Below are positions 36,918 to 45,216 of a stretch of 64,000 bases of DNA, piece after piece. The position numbers and the translations under genes are program-made. Within the stretch, counting starts at the first letter, position 1; each line of letters begins with the position of its first letter. Source of the stretch: Virgibacillus dokdonensis (GTDB lineage: Bacteria; Bacillota; Bacilli; Bacillales; Amphibacillaceae); the NCBI RefSeq assembly GCF_900166595.1, contig NZ_LT745763.1:2038660-2102659 (forward strand), read 5' to 3'. The notes below the pieces were generated by a model, which ran no database searches, had not been told where the DNA came from, and saw only the letters and a list, made by a program, of their open reading frames with translations.

Positions 36918-37580
36918 ATGCTGACGCAAAAACAAATTCGCTTTTGCTTGGATGAAATGAAAAAAATGTTTCCTTACGCCCAATGTGAATTAACCCATAA
37001 AAACCCATTTGAATTAGTAATTGCAGTGCTGTTATCTGCACAGTGTACAGATAACTTAGTTAATAAGGTTACAAGACCGCTGTTTCAAAAATATAAAGCA
37101 CCTGAAGATTATTTAGCCGTACCTTTAGAAGAGCTTCAAGAAGATATTAAATCTATTGGTTTATACCGAAATAAAGCAAAAAATATTCGTAAGCTTTGTG
37201 CGATGTTGATAGAGGATTATGGAGGAATCGTTCCAAAATCAAAAACAGAATTAATGAAATTAGCAGGGGTAGGTAGAAAAACAGCTAATGTCGTTGCCTC
37301 TGTAGCGTTTGATAAGCCGGCAATTGCGGTCGATACACATGTAGAACGCGTCTCAAAACGACTTGGTATATGTAGGTGGAAAGATTCGGTCACGGAAGTG
37401 GAAGAAACTTTAATGCGAAAAATTCCAAAGTCAGAGTGGAGTGAAACGCATCACCGCATGATTTTTTTTGGTCGATATCATTGTAAAGCAAGAAATCCGA
37501 ACTGTATGGAATGTCCACTATTAGAAGTGTGCCGTGAGGGACAAAAACGGATGAAGAAAAGAAAAGAGGTAAACGCGTAA
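36918..37580 (+). CDS. nth: Endonuclease III
   Basis: Nth is a DNA glycosylase/AP lyase that removes oxidised pyrimidines. The 220-residue product has the helix-hairpin-helix LAGVGRKTANVV near residues 113-124 with the catalytic Lys, the catalytic Asp in AVDTHVERVSKR, and the [4Fe-4S] ligands C-x6-C-x2-C-x5-C in CKARNPNCMECPLLEVC near residues 191-207. ATG 36918 follows AAGGGGAGG two bases after the dnaD stop. In B. subtilis ypoC follows; here the convergent ponA is next. Confidence 0.96.
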   Translation: MLTQKQIRFCLDEMKKMFPYAQCELTHKNPFELVIAVLLSAQCTDNLVNKVTRPLFQKYKAPEDYLAVPLEELQEDIKSIGLYRNKAKNIRKLCAMLIEDYGGIVPKSKTELMKLAGVGRKTANVVASVAFDKPAIAVDTHVERVSKRLGICRWKDSVTEVEETLMRKIPKSEWSETHHRMIFFGRYHCKARNPNCMECPLLEVCREGQKRMKKRKEVNA

Positions 37581-37601
37581 ATATTGCGTTTACCTCTTTT
37601 C
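37561..37601. terminator. Bidirectional terminator between nth and ponA
   Basis: A perfect 16-bp stem pairs 37561-37576 with 37586-37601 (GAAAAGAGGTAAACGC and GCGTTTACCTCTTTTC). It overlaps the last codons of nth. The A-rich left arm and T-rich right arm allow use on both strands, fitting the convergent genes. Confidence 0.8.
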
Positions 37602-37663
37602 TTACTCTATAATCGAAACTTTTAAGTTAACCGCATTCCTTAACTATTTAAGTTATTATCAGT

Positions 37664-40453
37664 TTAGCTTTCGTCACTAGCCCCTTGTTCTTCATCTGCT
37701 CCACCATCGGTTTGACCATTTTCATCAGAGGGGGTTTCTTCATCCTCCTCTTCTGGTGGACGAGCTTCCCCGTTATCTTGACCATTATCACCAGTATCAG
37801 CTCCACCGTCCCCTCCATCATCATCAGCAGGAGGTTCTTCTTGTTCTGCTGGTATGGTTACAGATGTTTGTTGAGCGGGTCCTCTTACGCCTTCGTTTTT
37901 ACCTTTCTTACCAATAGGTGTAACAGATATGTTGTACGTTTCTCCCTGTGTAGCCCCACTTATTTCTAACCCATTTGACTGGACTGTTTGTGTCTCACCA
38001 TTAACAGATACTTCAAAGGAAGCGGGCGGACCATTGTAATTCCAACTAACAACGATGAGTTTATTTGCCTCATTATAGGTAGCTGTTAACCCTGCTACTT
38101 CAGGTAACTCCTCTGGTTCTTCGTCACCTGTTGCTACAGTGGTTGTTTTCGGTTCACTTTTAGAATCGTCTTCATTACTAACTACCACAACTTGGATCGT
38201 ATATTCTTTATTTGGTTCCACCGCGGATATTTCCATAGATGTATCTTCGGTTGTTGATAATGCTTGCATCTCACCGCCATCCACTTGCGCACTGACTTCA
38301 AAGGAAACATCTGCATCAGCATCATACTTCCAAGAAACGTCGATCGCACTCTTTTCTTCGTTAAAGCTTGCCGTTAATCCGCTAACCGGATCTAATTGAT
38401 CAAACTTCTCGGAAGTCTCTTTTGGCTCTGTACCTTTAACAAACAACTCTGTAATAATCTTATCGCTAGGTGTATGTTCGCTTGGTTTTGCAGGTGGGTT
38501 AGATCCTTTTTCTACTTCGGCTTCTATTACGTTATCTGGTTTTACAAAATCCTTTGTCTCTATGTCCTTCGATATTTCTGTCATCGTATTTTTAAACATT
38601 TGTAATGGAATTTGCGTATTTCCATTTCCAGGAGGAATAACATCTCGACCTCCTCCTTTATCTTTATAACCACCAACCCATGCAGAAATGGTGTAATTCG
38701 TTGTATAACCACTAAACCAAGCATCAGGGCTTCCTTCACGGTCTTTTAAATTTGTCGTTCCGGTTTTACCAGCTACTGGAAGGCCTGGAATGTTTGCGTT
38801 CTTACCTGTACCCTCAGTTAGAACGGTTTTCATCATATCTGTCATCATATATGCTGTATAATCCGACATAGCAGGTTCTGCTTGTGGTGTTAATTCAACC
38901 GTTTTTCCATCTGGAAATTCGACTTTTGTGACAGAATAAGGTTCATTATACAACCCTTCGTTACCAAAGGCTCGGAAAGCTCCAGCCAGCTGTAAAGGTG
39001 TAACCTCTGTTCCTGTACCCCCGATAGCATCACCGACTAAAATTTTATCGTCTTTAAATTTGATTCCTAATCCTTCTGCAAATTCTTTTGCTTTTCCATA
39101 ACCAACTTCTTCTAAAACCTTCACAGCAGGTACGTTTAGTGATTGTTTAAGTGCATGACGTGCTGTCATCCAGCCAGCATATTGCCCATTCCAATTACCA
39201 ATTACTGAATCTGTACCACCGATTTTATATGGTTTATCATCGTTTATTTGATGGTATGTTGACATTTTATTATATTCAATTGCTGGCCCGTAAGCTACAA
39301 TAGGTTTAAAAGTTGAACCTGGCTGTGTTGTGTTTTGAATAGCGTAATTTAGCTCTCTTTTCCCTTCGCTATTCCTTCTACCACCAATAGCCCGAATGGC
39401 TCCAGTCTTCGTATCAAGAACTGTCATTGCTGCTTGCATCTCATCGTCAGGATATTGAATCGGATTTGAGTCACTATCCGTTAGTAAGGATTCCACATGC
39501 TTCTGCACACCTTGATCAATTGTCGTATGAATGGTTAAACCATCTGTATAAATATCTGCACCGTCTACTTTTTCTTTCACTTCTTTTTCCACCTGTTGTA
39601 AGAAACCTTCATAAGGTGTCGTTTCTGGCTTATCTTCAACTAATAAAGAAGGAATATCAACATTTCTAGCTTCTTCGGCTTCTTTTGCAGAAATTTTATC
39701 ATGGCGTACCATTAAATCTAAAACAGTATCCATCCGCTCTTTCGTCAATTCGGGATTTTTAAACGGGTTGTATGCTGTTGGTCGCTGTGGCAACCCAGCT
39801 AAAATGGCCGCTTCAGGCAATGTTAATTCGCTTAAATCTTCTTTGCCGAAATAAGTTTCTGCAGCTGTAGCCACTCCATAAGCATTACTACCGTAAAAGA
39901 TTTTGTTCAAATACATTTCCAAAATTTCTTCTTTTGAGTAGTCTCTTTCTAATTGTAATGCTAACCATTGCTCTTGAACTTTTAAACTAATCTTTTTTTC
40001 AGCAGACAAGAAAGATTTTTCAACTACTTGTTGCGTAATCGTACTTGCCCCCTCTGAACCAAAGCCATTTTTTATATTGGCAATAATTGCACCGCCAATT
40101 CTCCTTAAGTCAATACCAGAATGCTCAAAAAACCTCGCATCTTCGGTTGCTGTAACAGCATCAATTAACACTTGTGGTAGATCATCGTAGCTAATTTTCG
40201 TTCGATTTTTCTCACCCATAACCGCAAATGATTTCCCATCAATATCTAGGAATTCTGAGGCAAGAGGGTCGGATAATTTCGACTCATCTAAATCAGGAGC
40301 TGTTGCTACCCAGTAAGCTGCTGTAGCTCCAGCACCAAGTCCCATAATTATAAAAATAATTATGATTGAAAGTAATATTTTTTTCCATAATGGTTTTTTC
40401 TTTGTTTTCTTTTGTTTTCTTCTCGCTGTACGAGACTGGCTATTATTTGCCAT
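37664..40453 (-). CDS. ponA: Class A penicillin-binding protein 1 (glycosyltransferase/transpeptidase)
   Basis: A 929-residue bifunctional enzyme that polymerises and crosslinks peptidoglycan. It has a basic cytoplasmic tail, one membrane helix (about residues 27-50), the GT51 domain with ATEDARFFEHSG near residue 92, and the transpeptidase with SxxK in QPGSTFKP near residue 375, SLN in KQSLNVPAV and AGKTGTTN near residue 555. The C-terminus has two fibronectin type III-like repeats (starting GLTASFNEEKSAIDVSW and GLTATYNEANKLIVVSW) and a final 60-residue tail very rich in Asp, Glu and Gly. It forms an operon with recU upstream. Confidence 0.96.
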   Translation of the reverse strand: MANNSQSRTARRKQKKTKKKPLWKKILLSIIIIFIIMGLGAGATAAYWVATAPDLDESKLSDPLASEFLDIDGKSFAVMGEKNRTKISYDDLPQVLIDAVTATEDARFFEHSGIDLRRIGGAIIANIKNGFGSEGASTITQQVVEKSFLSAEKKISLKVQEQWLALQLERDYSKEEILEMYLNKIFYGSNAYGVATAAETYFGKEDLSELTLPEAAILAGLPQRPTAYNPFKNPELTKERMDTVLDLMVRHDKISAKEAEEARNVDIPSLLVEDKPETTPYEGFLQQVEKEVKEKVDGADIYTDGLTIHTTIDQGVQKHVESLLTDSDSNPIQYPDDEMQAAMTVLDTKTGAIRAIGGRRNSEGKRELNYAIQNTTQPGSTFKPIVAYGPAIEYNKMSTYHQINDDKPYKIGGTDSVIGNWNGQYAGWMTARHALKQSLNVPAVKVLEEVGYGKAKEFAEGLGIKFKDDKILVGDAIGGTGTEVTPLQLAGAFRAFGNEGLYNEPYSVTKVEFPDGKTVELTPQAEPAMSDYTAYMMTDMMKTVLTEGTGKNANIPGLPVAGKTGTTNLKDREGSPDAWFSGYTTNYTISAWVGGYKDKGGGRDVIPPGNGNTQIPLQMFKNTMTEISKDIETKDFVKPDNVIEAEVEKGSNPPAKPSEHTPSDKIITELFVKGTEPKETSEKFDQLDPVSGLTASFNEEKSAIDVSWKYDADADVSFEVSAQVDGGEMQALSTTEDTSMEISAVEPNKEYTIQVVVVSNEDDSKSEPKTTTVATGDEEPEELPEVAGLTATYNEANKLIVVSWNYNGPPASFEVSVNGETQTVQSNGLEISGATQGETYNISVTPIGKKGKNEGVRGPAQQTSVTIPAEQEEPPADDDGGDGGADTGDNGQDNGEARPPEEEDEETPSDENGQTDGGADEEQGASDES

Positions 40454-40470
40454 GCTTCATTCCTCCATCT

Positions 40471-41058
40471 CTAAAAATAAAGCTTATCAATAATTGTTAA
40501 ATAGTCAACTCTAGCTTTATATTGAAAAGGGATAAAATAACCCTGCTGTTTTATTGTTTTATACGCAATAGATTTTTTATCTCCTTTTAGGTGAGCATAC
40601 CAATGCGTAAAAAGTCTTTCAGCAGGAAATAAATATGTTTCATCAAGTACAGAAAAGCGTATGAGCAGAAAAGTAATACCGCCTTGAGCAGCAACTGCCT
40701 GCATATGTTCGACTTGATGAGCATGTATATTTGCTAACGGAAATAGCGTTTTATTTTTTGTTTCCTTTGCTTCAAAATCAATGTATTTTTCGCGATACAC
40801 TCCGTTGTAATCCGTTGTTGAAGCTTGTTTGAAATAAGCTTCTGTAATTACTGCTGCACTTCGTTTTGGATAATTGACCTTAACAATTTGAACAGGTGTC
40901 GGTTTTTTGTGAATGACAGCTTTTTTTGTTTCTAAATAGTATGCATTTGTATCATTAATATCCTTTTCTAATGACATCCCACGATTACCAAATTGATGAG
41001 AATATAATTTTTTTTGCTTGTATAGATCCCCATTTTTTCTTCCATTTGGGTAATTCAT
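40471..41058 (-). CDS. recU: Holliday junction resolvase RecU
   Basis: RecU cuts Holliday junctions in recombination and chromosome segregation. The 195-residue product begins [18 protein letters not shown], has [15 protein letters not shown] near residue 24, the nuclease core with [20 protein letters not shown] near residue 77, and HQVEHMQ near residue 113. The ATG follows AAGGGGTTG. It is followed on the same strand by ponA after 17 bases, the usual recU-ponA order. Confidence 0.95.
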   Translation of the reverse strand: MNYPNGRKNGDLYKQKKLYSHQFGNRGMSLEKDINDTNAYYLETKKAVIHKKPTPVQIVKVNYPKRSAAVITEAYFKQASTTDYNGVYREKYIDFEAKETKNKTLFPLANIHAHQVEHMQAVAAQGGITFLLIRFSVLDETYLFPAERLFTHWYAHLKGDKKSIAYKTIKQQGYFIPFQYKARVDYLTIIDKLYF

Positions 41059-41139
41059 TTATTTACAACCCCTTCTTTAAATCAACGTATGAATAAATGA
41101 AATAGCTGACACGTTTCATGGCGAAAAGAAATTGTTCAA

Positions 41140-41173
41140 CAACACAAAATGTAAAGTTTAACCTTTTGTGTTG
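41140..41173. repeat. Palindrome between divergent recU and yppC
   Basis: CAACACAAAA (41140-41149) and TTTTGTGTTG (41164-41173) are exact complements with a 14-base spacer. It lies upstream of both divergent genes, where a terminator would not be expected, so an operator or a leader hairpin are possible roles. Confidence 0.45.
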
Positions 41174-41319
41174 TCTCTGAAAAATTCACCTTGATTGAAA
41201 TTCACTTTTATTTACATAGTATTTCCTCTCTGCAAAAAAATACTAGCGCCTTATGATGCATAGTAATGTCATGCTCCGTACATGTTATAAAATAATTGTT
41301 CTGAAAGGATGGGAGGCAG

Positions 41320-42306
41320 ATGTATATAGATGCAAACATCAAAGCCTATCTTCATTATATAACAAATAAAACAACAGCACATAACCAAGATAATATAACA
41401 CGTACAAACGCTTATTTTAAGTTTTATCTGAAATTCCCAGAAATAAAATGGGCTTTTTTAGCAAGTATCGTATCGAGAAATGCTGGCTGGAACATGACCG
41501 ATCTGCAAATGACTCCATTTCAACATTTATTAGGGAGGCAAGAAAGACAGCGGCTGTTTATGACGTATGAGCGTGCTAATTGGCTCATTTTTTCAGATGC
41601 CTTCCCTCAACTCTTAGTATACCAATTATCCAAGCAAAACAACAAACCAATGTTCGATCTTCTTTCTCTGTTTCATGTTTCTAGTTATATGATAAAAGAA
41701 TGGCACTATTTTTGGAAGTATTGTGATAAAAATCGTCTTGTACAAGCACTTATTATAAACGAACAGAATGTTATTCAAGAGCCTGTTATTAATCAGCATT
41801 ATTTTCAACGCCGTGTATTTCATCAATTGCCTTATCAAATGCAAAACTTTTTTATGATGAATGCTGTTCTTTTGCCTTCTATGTCCAATGATGATTTATA
41901 TGGTGCCTATGTCCATAACTTCACAAATAAAACGAACCGAATTCAGTTAGGGAAAAAACTAGCTTCTATTATTTTTTCCCCAACTGTCTATAAGCAAACG
42001 TTTTTATTTACTAAATATTGTACACACACTGGATCCAGACGTGATTATGAACGTTTTTTGAAGCTTCCCAAACAACCGATAACCCCAATCTTGCGAATGG
42101 TATATCCCAGTATTACACATCAAGATACCATACGAAAGGATTGGTATCAATCAGGGGGTGTAAAGAAAAAATGGATTCGCGACGCACCTCGATGTAACAA
42201 ACAACAAATCGGAAAAACTTTTTATCAAAAACGACAAATGTTATTTGCTTATTTCTATACTAAACAAGTGTTTACGGCAAAAAAATATTTTTCAAAAAGG
42301 GATTAG
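41320..42306 (+). CDS. yppC: DUF2515 family protein YppC
   Basis: A 328-residue protein of the DUF2515 family; function unknown. Family features are NITRTNAYFKFYLKFPEIKW near residues 24-43, LASIVSRNAGWNMTD, and RQERQRLFMTYERANWLIF near residue 73, followed by LFHVSSYMIKEWHYFW. It is rich in aromatic and basic residues. The ATG follows GATGGGAGGC. It lies divergent from recU, the same neighbourhood as in B. subtilis. Confidence 0.88.
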   Translation: MYIDANIKAYLHYITNKTTAHNQDNITRTNAYFKFYLKFPEIKWAFLASIVSRNAGWNMTDLQMTPFQHLLGRQERQRLFMTYERANWLIFSDAFPQLLVYQLSKQNNKPMFDLLSLFHVSSYMIKEWHYFWKYCDKNRLVQALIINEQNVIQEPVINQHYFQRRVFHQLPYQMQNFFMMNAVLLPSMSNDDLYGAYVHNFTNKTNRIQLGKKLASIIFSPTVYKQTFLFTKYCTHTGSRRDYERFLKLPKQPITPILRMVYPSITHQDTIRKDWYQSGGVKKKWIRDAPRCNKQQIGKTFYQKRQMLFAYFYTKQVFTAKKYFSKRD

Positions 42307-42456
42307 CTTCTCTAAAATATAAATTAGGTTACAGTAAAAGAAAAAAAATAAAGATATTTTACGGTAAGGCAAACGTATCTCCAACTAGAAGCAGAAACAA
42401 AGTAAAGAAATACAACGTGTCATTTCGAGTAATTTTTAAAATCATTTTGAATAGAT

Positions 42457-42494
42457 AAAGTGCTGCCATGCACGTATATGGCAGCACTTTTTTA
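42457..42494 (+). terminator. Terminator after yppC
   Basis: AAAGTGCTGCCAT (42457-42469) and ATGGCAGCACTTT (42478-42490) form a perfect 13-bp stem followed by TTT. It also lies just beyond the end of sspM on the other strand and may serve both. Confidence 0.85.
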
Positions 42495-42510
42495 AACACT
42501 TTTTTAACAT

Positions 42511-42615
42511 CTAAGTTGCTGGAAAGTTGGGTCCGTTCAATTTTTTGTCTCCTTTTTTCAAAGATTTAGAACGGATGCTTTCTGTTTTGGTTTGTTTCTT
42601 CTTTTTATCTTTCAT
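42511..42615 (-). CDS. sspM: Small acid-soluble spore protein M
   Basis: SspM is a minor spore core protein made in the forespore. The 34-residue product is very basic and ends KKLNGPNFPAT, matching the KKLGGPNRPST end of the B. subtilis protein of the same length. The ATG at 42615 (minus) follows AAAGGAGGG at a good distance. The position next to yppC/yppE is conserved. It is too short for most gene finders. Confidence 0.85.
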   Translation of the reverse strand: MKDKKKKQTKTESIRSKSLKKGDKKLNGPNFPAT

Positions 42616-42775
42616 CGTTTACCCTCCTTTCATCATTAGTTTGTCAAAAACGTAAAAATAAATGAGTATATTCACTTGTTTTGTAAGCTTCATTCTAGTT
42701 TTGTCGAACGTGAAGGAAGCCTTCTTTTTAAGGCGAAATGTATACAGTAAGATGGAAAGGGGAGGTAGCATAAGA

Positions 42776-43003
42776 ATGCTTGCGTATCAATCACCAAAAA
42801 AAGGAAAGCGCGGTGTGGACCGTAAAAAAGTGGAAGCAGCTTTATACGAATTATCAAATCAAATTCGCCGATTGGATCAAAAGTTGATCATGAAAGTAGA
42901 AAATAATATATCAAATCAATATTATGAAAAACTAAATGAAATTGCGCTAGTGAAGAAGCAATGTATACAATTAGAAAAAAATACAAGAGAACAAACAAAG
43001 TAA
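42776..43003 (+). CDS. Small coiled-coil hypothetical protein
   Basis: I do not recognise this 75-residue protein. It is basic, has no membrane segment, and most of it (about residues 15-70) looks like a long helix or coiled coil (for example VEAALYELSNQIRRLDQKL). ATG 42776 is ten bases after GGGGAGG; the frame is open upstream to 42662, but those codons are preceded by no ribosome site and overlap the sspM promoter region. It lies in the ypp region, between sspM and yppE, so it could be one of the small ypp genes. Confidence 0.65.
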   Translation: MLAYQSPKKGKRGVDRKKVEAALYELSNQIRRLDQKLIMKVENNISNQYYEKLNEIALVKKQCIQLEKNTREQTK

Positions 43004-43155
43004 GCCTATCCAGTATCAACTTGTATCTACTTCGTTCCTCAAAAGAAATCATTTGAAAAAAATTTAAAATAGCACCATAGTAAAAAGTTCTTATTCATCT
43101 TCATTATATGTTACTATATAGACATATCATTATATTTAAGTAGGTTGAGATTTGC

Positions 43156-43515
43156 ATGTATATAAAACAACAAACCAATATATTACAACAAAATTTATAT
43201 CAGTTGAAAGAAAAATTTGAGCATACTAATCCTCCAAAGGATCGAAAAGATAGAGCGTTGTTTCTGAAAGTTAAAGAGGAAACAACGCCTATTTATCAGT
43301 TGCTTGAACGTTGGGAAACAGAAGCTTTACAGTTGGTACAAAAGCGCAAAGTGAATGTACATCCTCACCAAATTGTTTCTACAAGAGAAAATATGGAACT
43401 ATTACTGTTACATAGTTATTATATAGATGTAAAGAAAAAACGATATATCGAATTATACAAATCAATACAATACATTTTCGATCAGTTAATGCGCGAGTTG
43501 GATACGCTGTTGTAA
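43156..43515 (+). CDS. yppE: DUF1798 family protein YppE
   Basis: A 119-residue helical-bundle protein of the DUF1798 family; function unknown. The segment ERWETEALQLVQKRKVNVHP near residues 54-73 followed by VSTRENMELLLLHSYYIDVK matches YppE of B. subtilis. The ATG at 43156 has the ribosome site AGTAGGTTGAG. It lies downstream of sspM and the small coiled-coil gene. Confidence 0.85.
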   Translation: MYIKQQTNILQQNLYQLKEKFEHTNPPKDRKDRALFLKVKEETTPIYQLLERWETEALQLVQKRKVNVHPHQIVSTRENMELLLLHSYYIDVKKKRYIELYKSIQYIFDQLMRELDTLL

Positions 43516-43559
43516 ATCTGTTAGATGATTCTAAAATCAATTCGAGAAGGGGATGCATG

Positions 43560-43967
43560 ATGAAAACAAAACAAGCATTAATAGAAGCTGCTAAAACAAT
43601 TACAGAAAAAGCATATGTACCGTATTCTAATTTTCAAGTTGGAGCAGCGTTACAAACGGGTTCCGGAAATATTTATACAGGCTGTAATATCGAAAATGCT
43701 GCTTATCCTGTAACATGCTGTGCAGAGCGAGTGGCTATTTTCCAAGCAATTGCCAATGGTGAAAAATCATTTACGGAAATGGCTGTTGTTGCTGATACAG
43801 AAAGGCCCGTACCTCCATGTGGGTCTTGTAGACAAGTAATGAGTGAATTTTTTCCTTCAGATATGCTTATTCATCTAACTAACCTAAAAGAAGATATAAA
43901 AACGGTTAAAATGGAAGAACTATTGCCTTTTTCGTTTCAGCCTTCTGATTTAGAGCAAGAAGTGTAG
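43560..43967 (+). CDS. cdd: Cytidine deaminase
   Basis: Cdd deaminates cytidine and deoxycytidine in pyrimidine salvage. The product (135 or 136 residues, depending on ATG 43557 or 43560) has the homotetrameric-class zinc site: CNIENAAYPVTCCAERVA with the C-A-E core near residue 54, and PPCGSCRQVM near residue 86. ATG 43560 is better spaced from AGAAGGGGA. In B. subtilis cdd lies in the dgkA-cdd-era cluster; here it stands alone next to gpsB, so it is relocated or a second copy. Confidence 0.95.
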   Translation: MKTKQALIEAAKTITEKAYVPYSNFQVGAALQTGSGNIYTGCNIENAAYPVTCCAERVAIFQAIANGEKSFTEMAVVADTERPVPPCGSCRQVMSEFFPSDMLIHLTNLKEDIKTVKMEELLPFSFQPSDLEQEV

Positions 43968-44145
43968 CGAATTACGACATTTGTTCTCTATTGTAAAAGT
44001 ATTTTTTATATTTTGGAGTGCTTGCAGACAAACTCGGTAACAGTAAACAATGTATTTTTCAATCGTAACAAACACTTTTTGATACTTCATTATGTACCAC
44101 TCAAAACGCATTTGCACGGATTCATTTTTCACACCTCTTATTTAA

Positions 44146-44154
44146 TGCTATAAT
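44146..44154 (+). promoter_or_regulatory. Extended -10 promoter of gpsB
   Basis: TGCTATAAT lies 105 bases before the gpsB ATG; no good -35 is present. The leader contains a hairpin made of TTTTTTTCCA and TGGAAAAAAA around 44180-44210. The rest of spacer 43968-44258 has no supported gene. Confidence 0.5.
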
Positions 44155-44258
44155 AAAAAAAGAGTACACAAACATATTATTTTTTTCCAATCATACAATG
44201 GAAAAAAAGAAACAAACAAAGCCACACTTAATTATAGAACTGGTATGAGGTGATCGTA

Positions 44259-44573
44259 ATGAGTATGAACCAAGTGCATTTAACAAGTAAAGATATTTTA
44301 GATAAAGATTTTAAGACCGCAATGCGAGGATATAACCAAGAAGAAGTGGATGAATTTCTTGACTTAATTATTCAAGATTATGATTTGTTTAAACAGGAGA
44401 TCAATCGTTTACAACAAGAAAATGAGCAATTGCGAAAAACAAGTACTGAGAAACCAAAAGCAAGGTCTGTGCAAACTGCACCTAATCATCAAGTTAATTA
44501 TGATGTGTTAAAACGTCTTTCAAATTTAGAAAAAGCAGTGTTTGGTAAAAAGTTTGCTGATTCAGAAGGGTGA
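44259..44573 (+). CDS. gpsB: Cell division regulator GpsB
   Basis: GpsB is a DivIVA-like coiled-coil protein that shuttles PBP1 between division site and side wall. The 104-residue product has the membrane-binding N-terminal domain with LTSKDILDKDFKTAMRGYNQ and EEVDEFLDLIIQDYDLFKQE near residues 30-49, a coiled coil with INRLQQENEQL, and the C-terminal trimerisation helix DVLKRLSNLEKAVFG. ATG 44259 follows GAGGTGATC. Its known partner PonA is encoded 4 kb upstream. Confidence 0.95.
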   Translation: MSMNQVHLTSKDILDKDFKTAMRGYNQEEVDEFLDLIIQDYDLFKQEINRLQQENEQLRKTSTEKPKARSVQTAPNHQVNYDVLKRLSNLEKAVFGKKFADSEG

Positions 44574-44588
44574 TTCTCATTTCTTAAC

Positions 44589-44616
44589 TTGCTTTTTTTT
44601 ATCAATATGGTATAAT
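44589..44616 (+). promoter_or_regulatory. Promoter of rnpB
   Basis: TTGCTT (44589-44594) and TATAAT (44611-44616) are 16 bases apart, and TGGTATAAT gives an extended -10. Transcription would start about 7-15 bases before or at the RNA 5' end. Confidence 0.7.
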
Positions 44617-44630
44617 CTTATCTTGCACTA

Positions 44631-45025
44631 GTTGTTAAATACTCAAGTGATCGCTGTAATTTTTACAGAGGAAAGTCCATGCTCACACAAACTGCGATGT
44701 TTGTAGTGTTCGTGCTTGACGAAATCATAAGTCAAGGTAACCTTTTGGTTAACGGCAGGTGCATTTCCTAAGTCCAGTAATCGGATACGGAAGTAACCTT
44801 GAAAGTGCCACAGTGACGTAGCTGATTGGGAAACCTTTCAGGTGGAACGAGGTAAACCCCACGAGTGAGCAACCCAAATAATGGTAGGGGCATCTTTTAG
44901 TAGGGAATAGGAACCGAACGGAGGACAAGCTAAGCTTGTAGATAGATGATCACCACCAAAGTACGAGGTTGACCACCGTTAGCAGTACAATGGTACAGAA
45001 CATGGCTTATCGAGTATTTAACAGG
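44631..45025 (+). ncRNA. rnpB: RNase P RNA, Bacillus (B) type
   Basis: This is the catalytic RNA that matures tRNA 5' ends. Conserved stretches are easy to see: GAGGAAAGTCCATGCTC near 44669, GTAGTGTTCGTGC near 44703, TGAAAGTGCCACAGTGACG near 44800, GGTAAACCCC near 44851, the AACCCAAAT segment near 44871, GGTAGGGG, and TAGATAGATGATCACC near 44939. The end ACATGGCTTATCGAGTATTTAAC pairs with the 5' TTGTTAAATACTC as helix P1. Length is close to the 401 bases of B. subtilis. Confidence 0.96.
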
Positions 45026-45043
45026 TCAAAATAATTAACATGA

Positions 45044-45089
45044 AGTCTCTCTATCGTTAAAGTGTATAAACGAAAGAGAGACTTTTTTC
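45044..45089 (+). terminator. Terminator of rnpB
   Basis: AGTCTCTC (from 45044) pairs with GAGAGACT (ending 45083) with an inner CGTT/AACG pairing, followed by six T. Confidence 0.85.
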
Positions 45090-45216
45090 ATTTAATCAAC
45101 GATCTGTTTCTATCCATTCTTGTATGAAATTCATTTGCATAACGAATATTTATTCATGATGCATAAGAAAATATGGTAAACTAAAACACAAACAGTCATT
45201 GAAAGGACGTTTTTTT

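Noticed and set aside
43950..44132. 60-codon minus-strand frame between cdd and gpsB
   Set aside because: The GTG start touches the only ribosome-like site with no spacing, the better placed ATG is out of frame, and the translation resembles no family I know.
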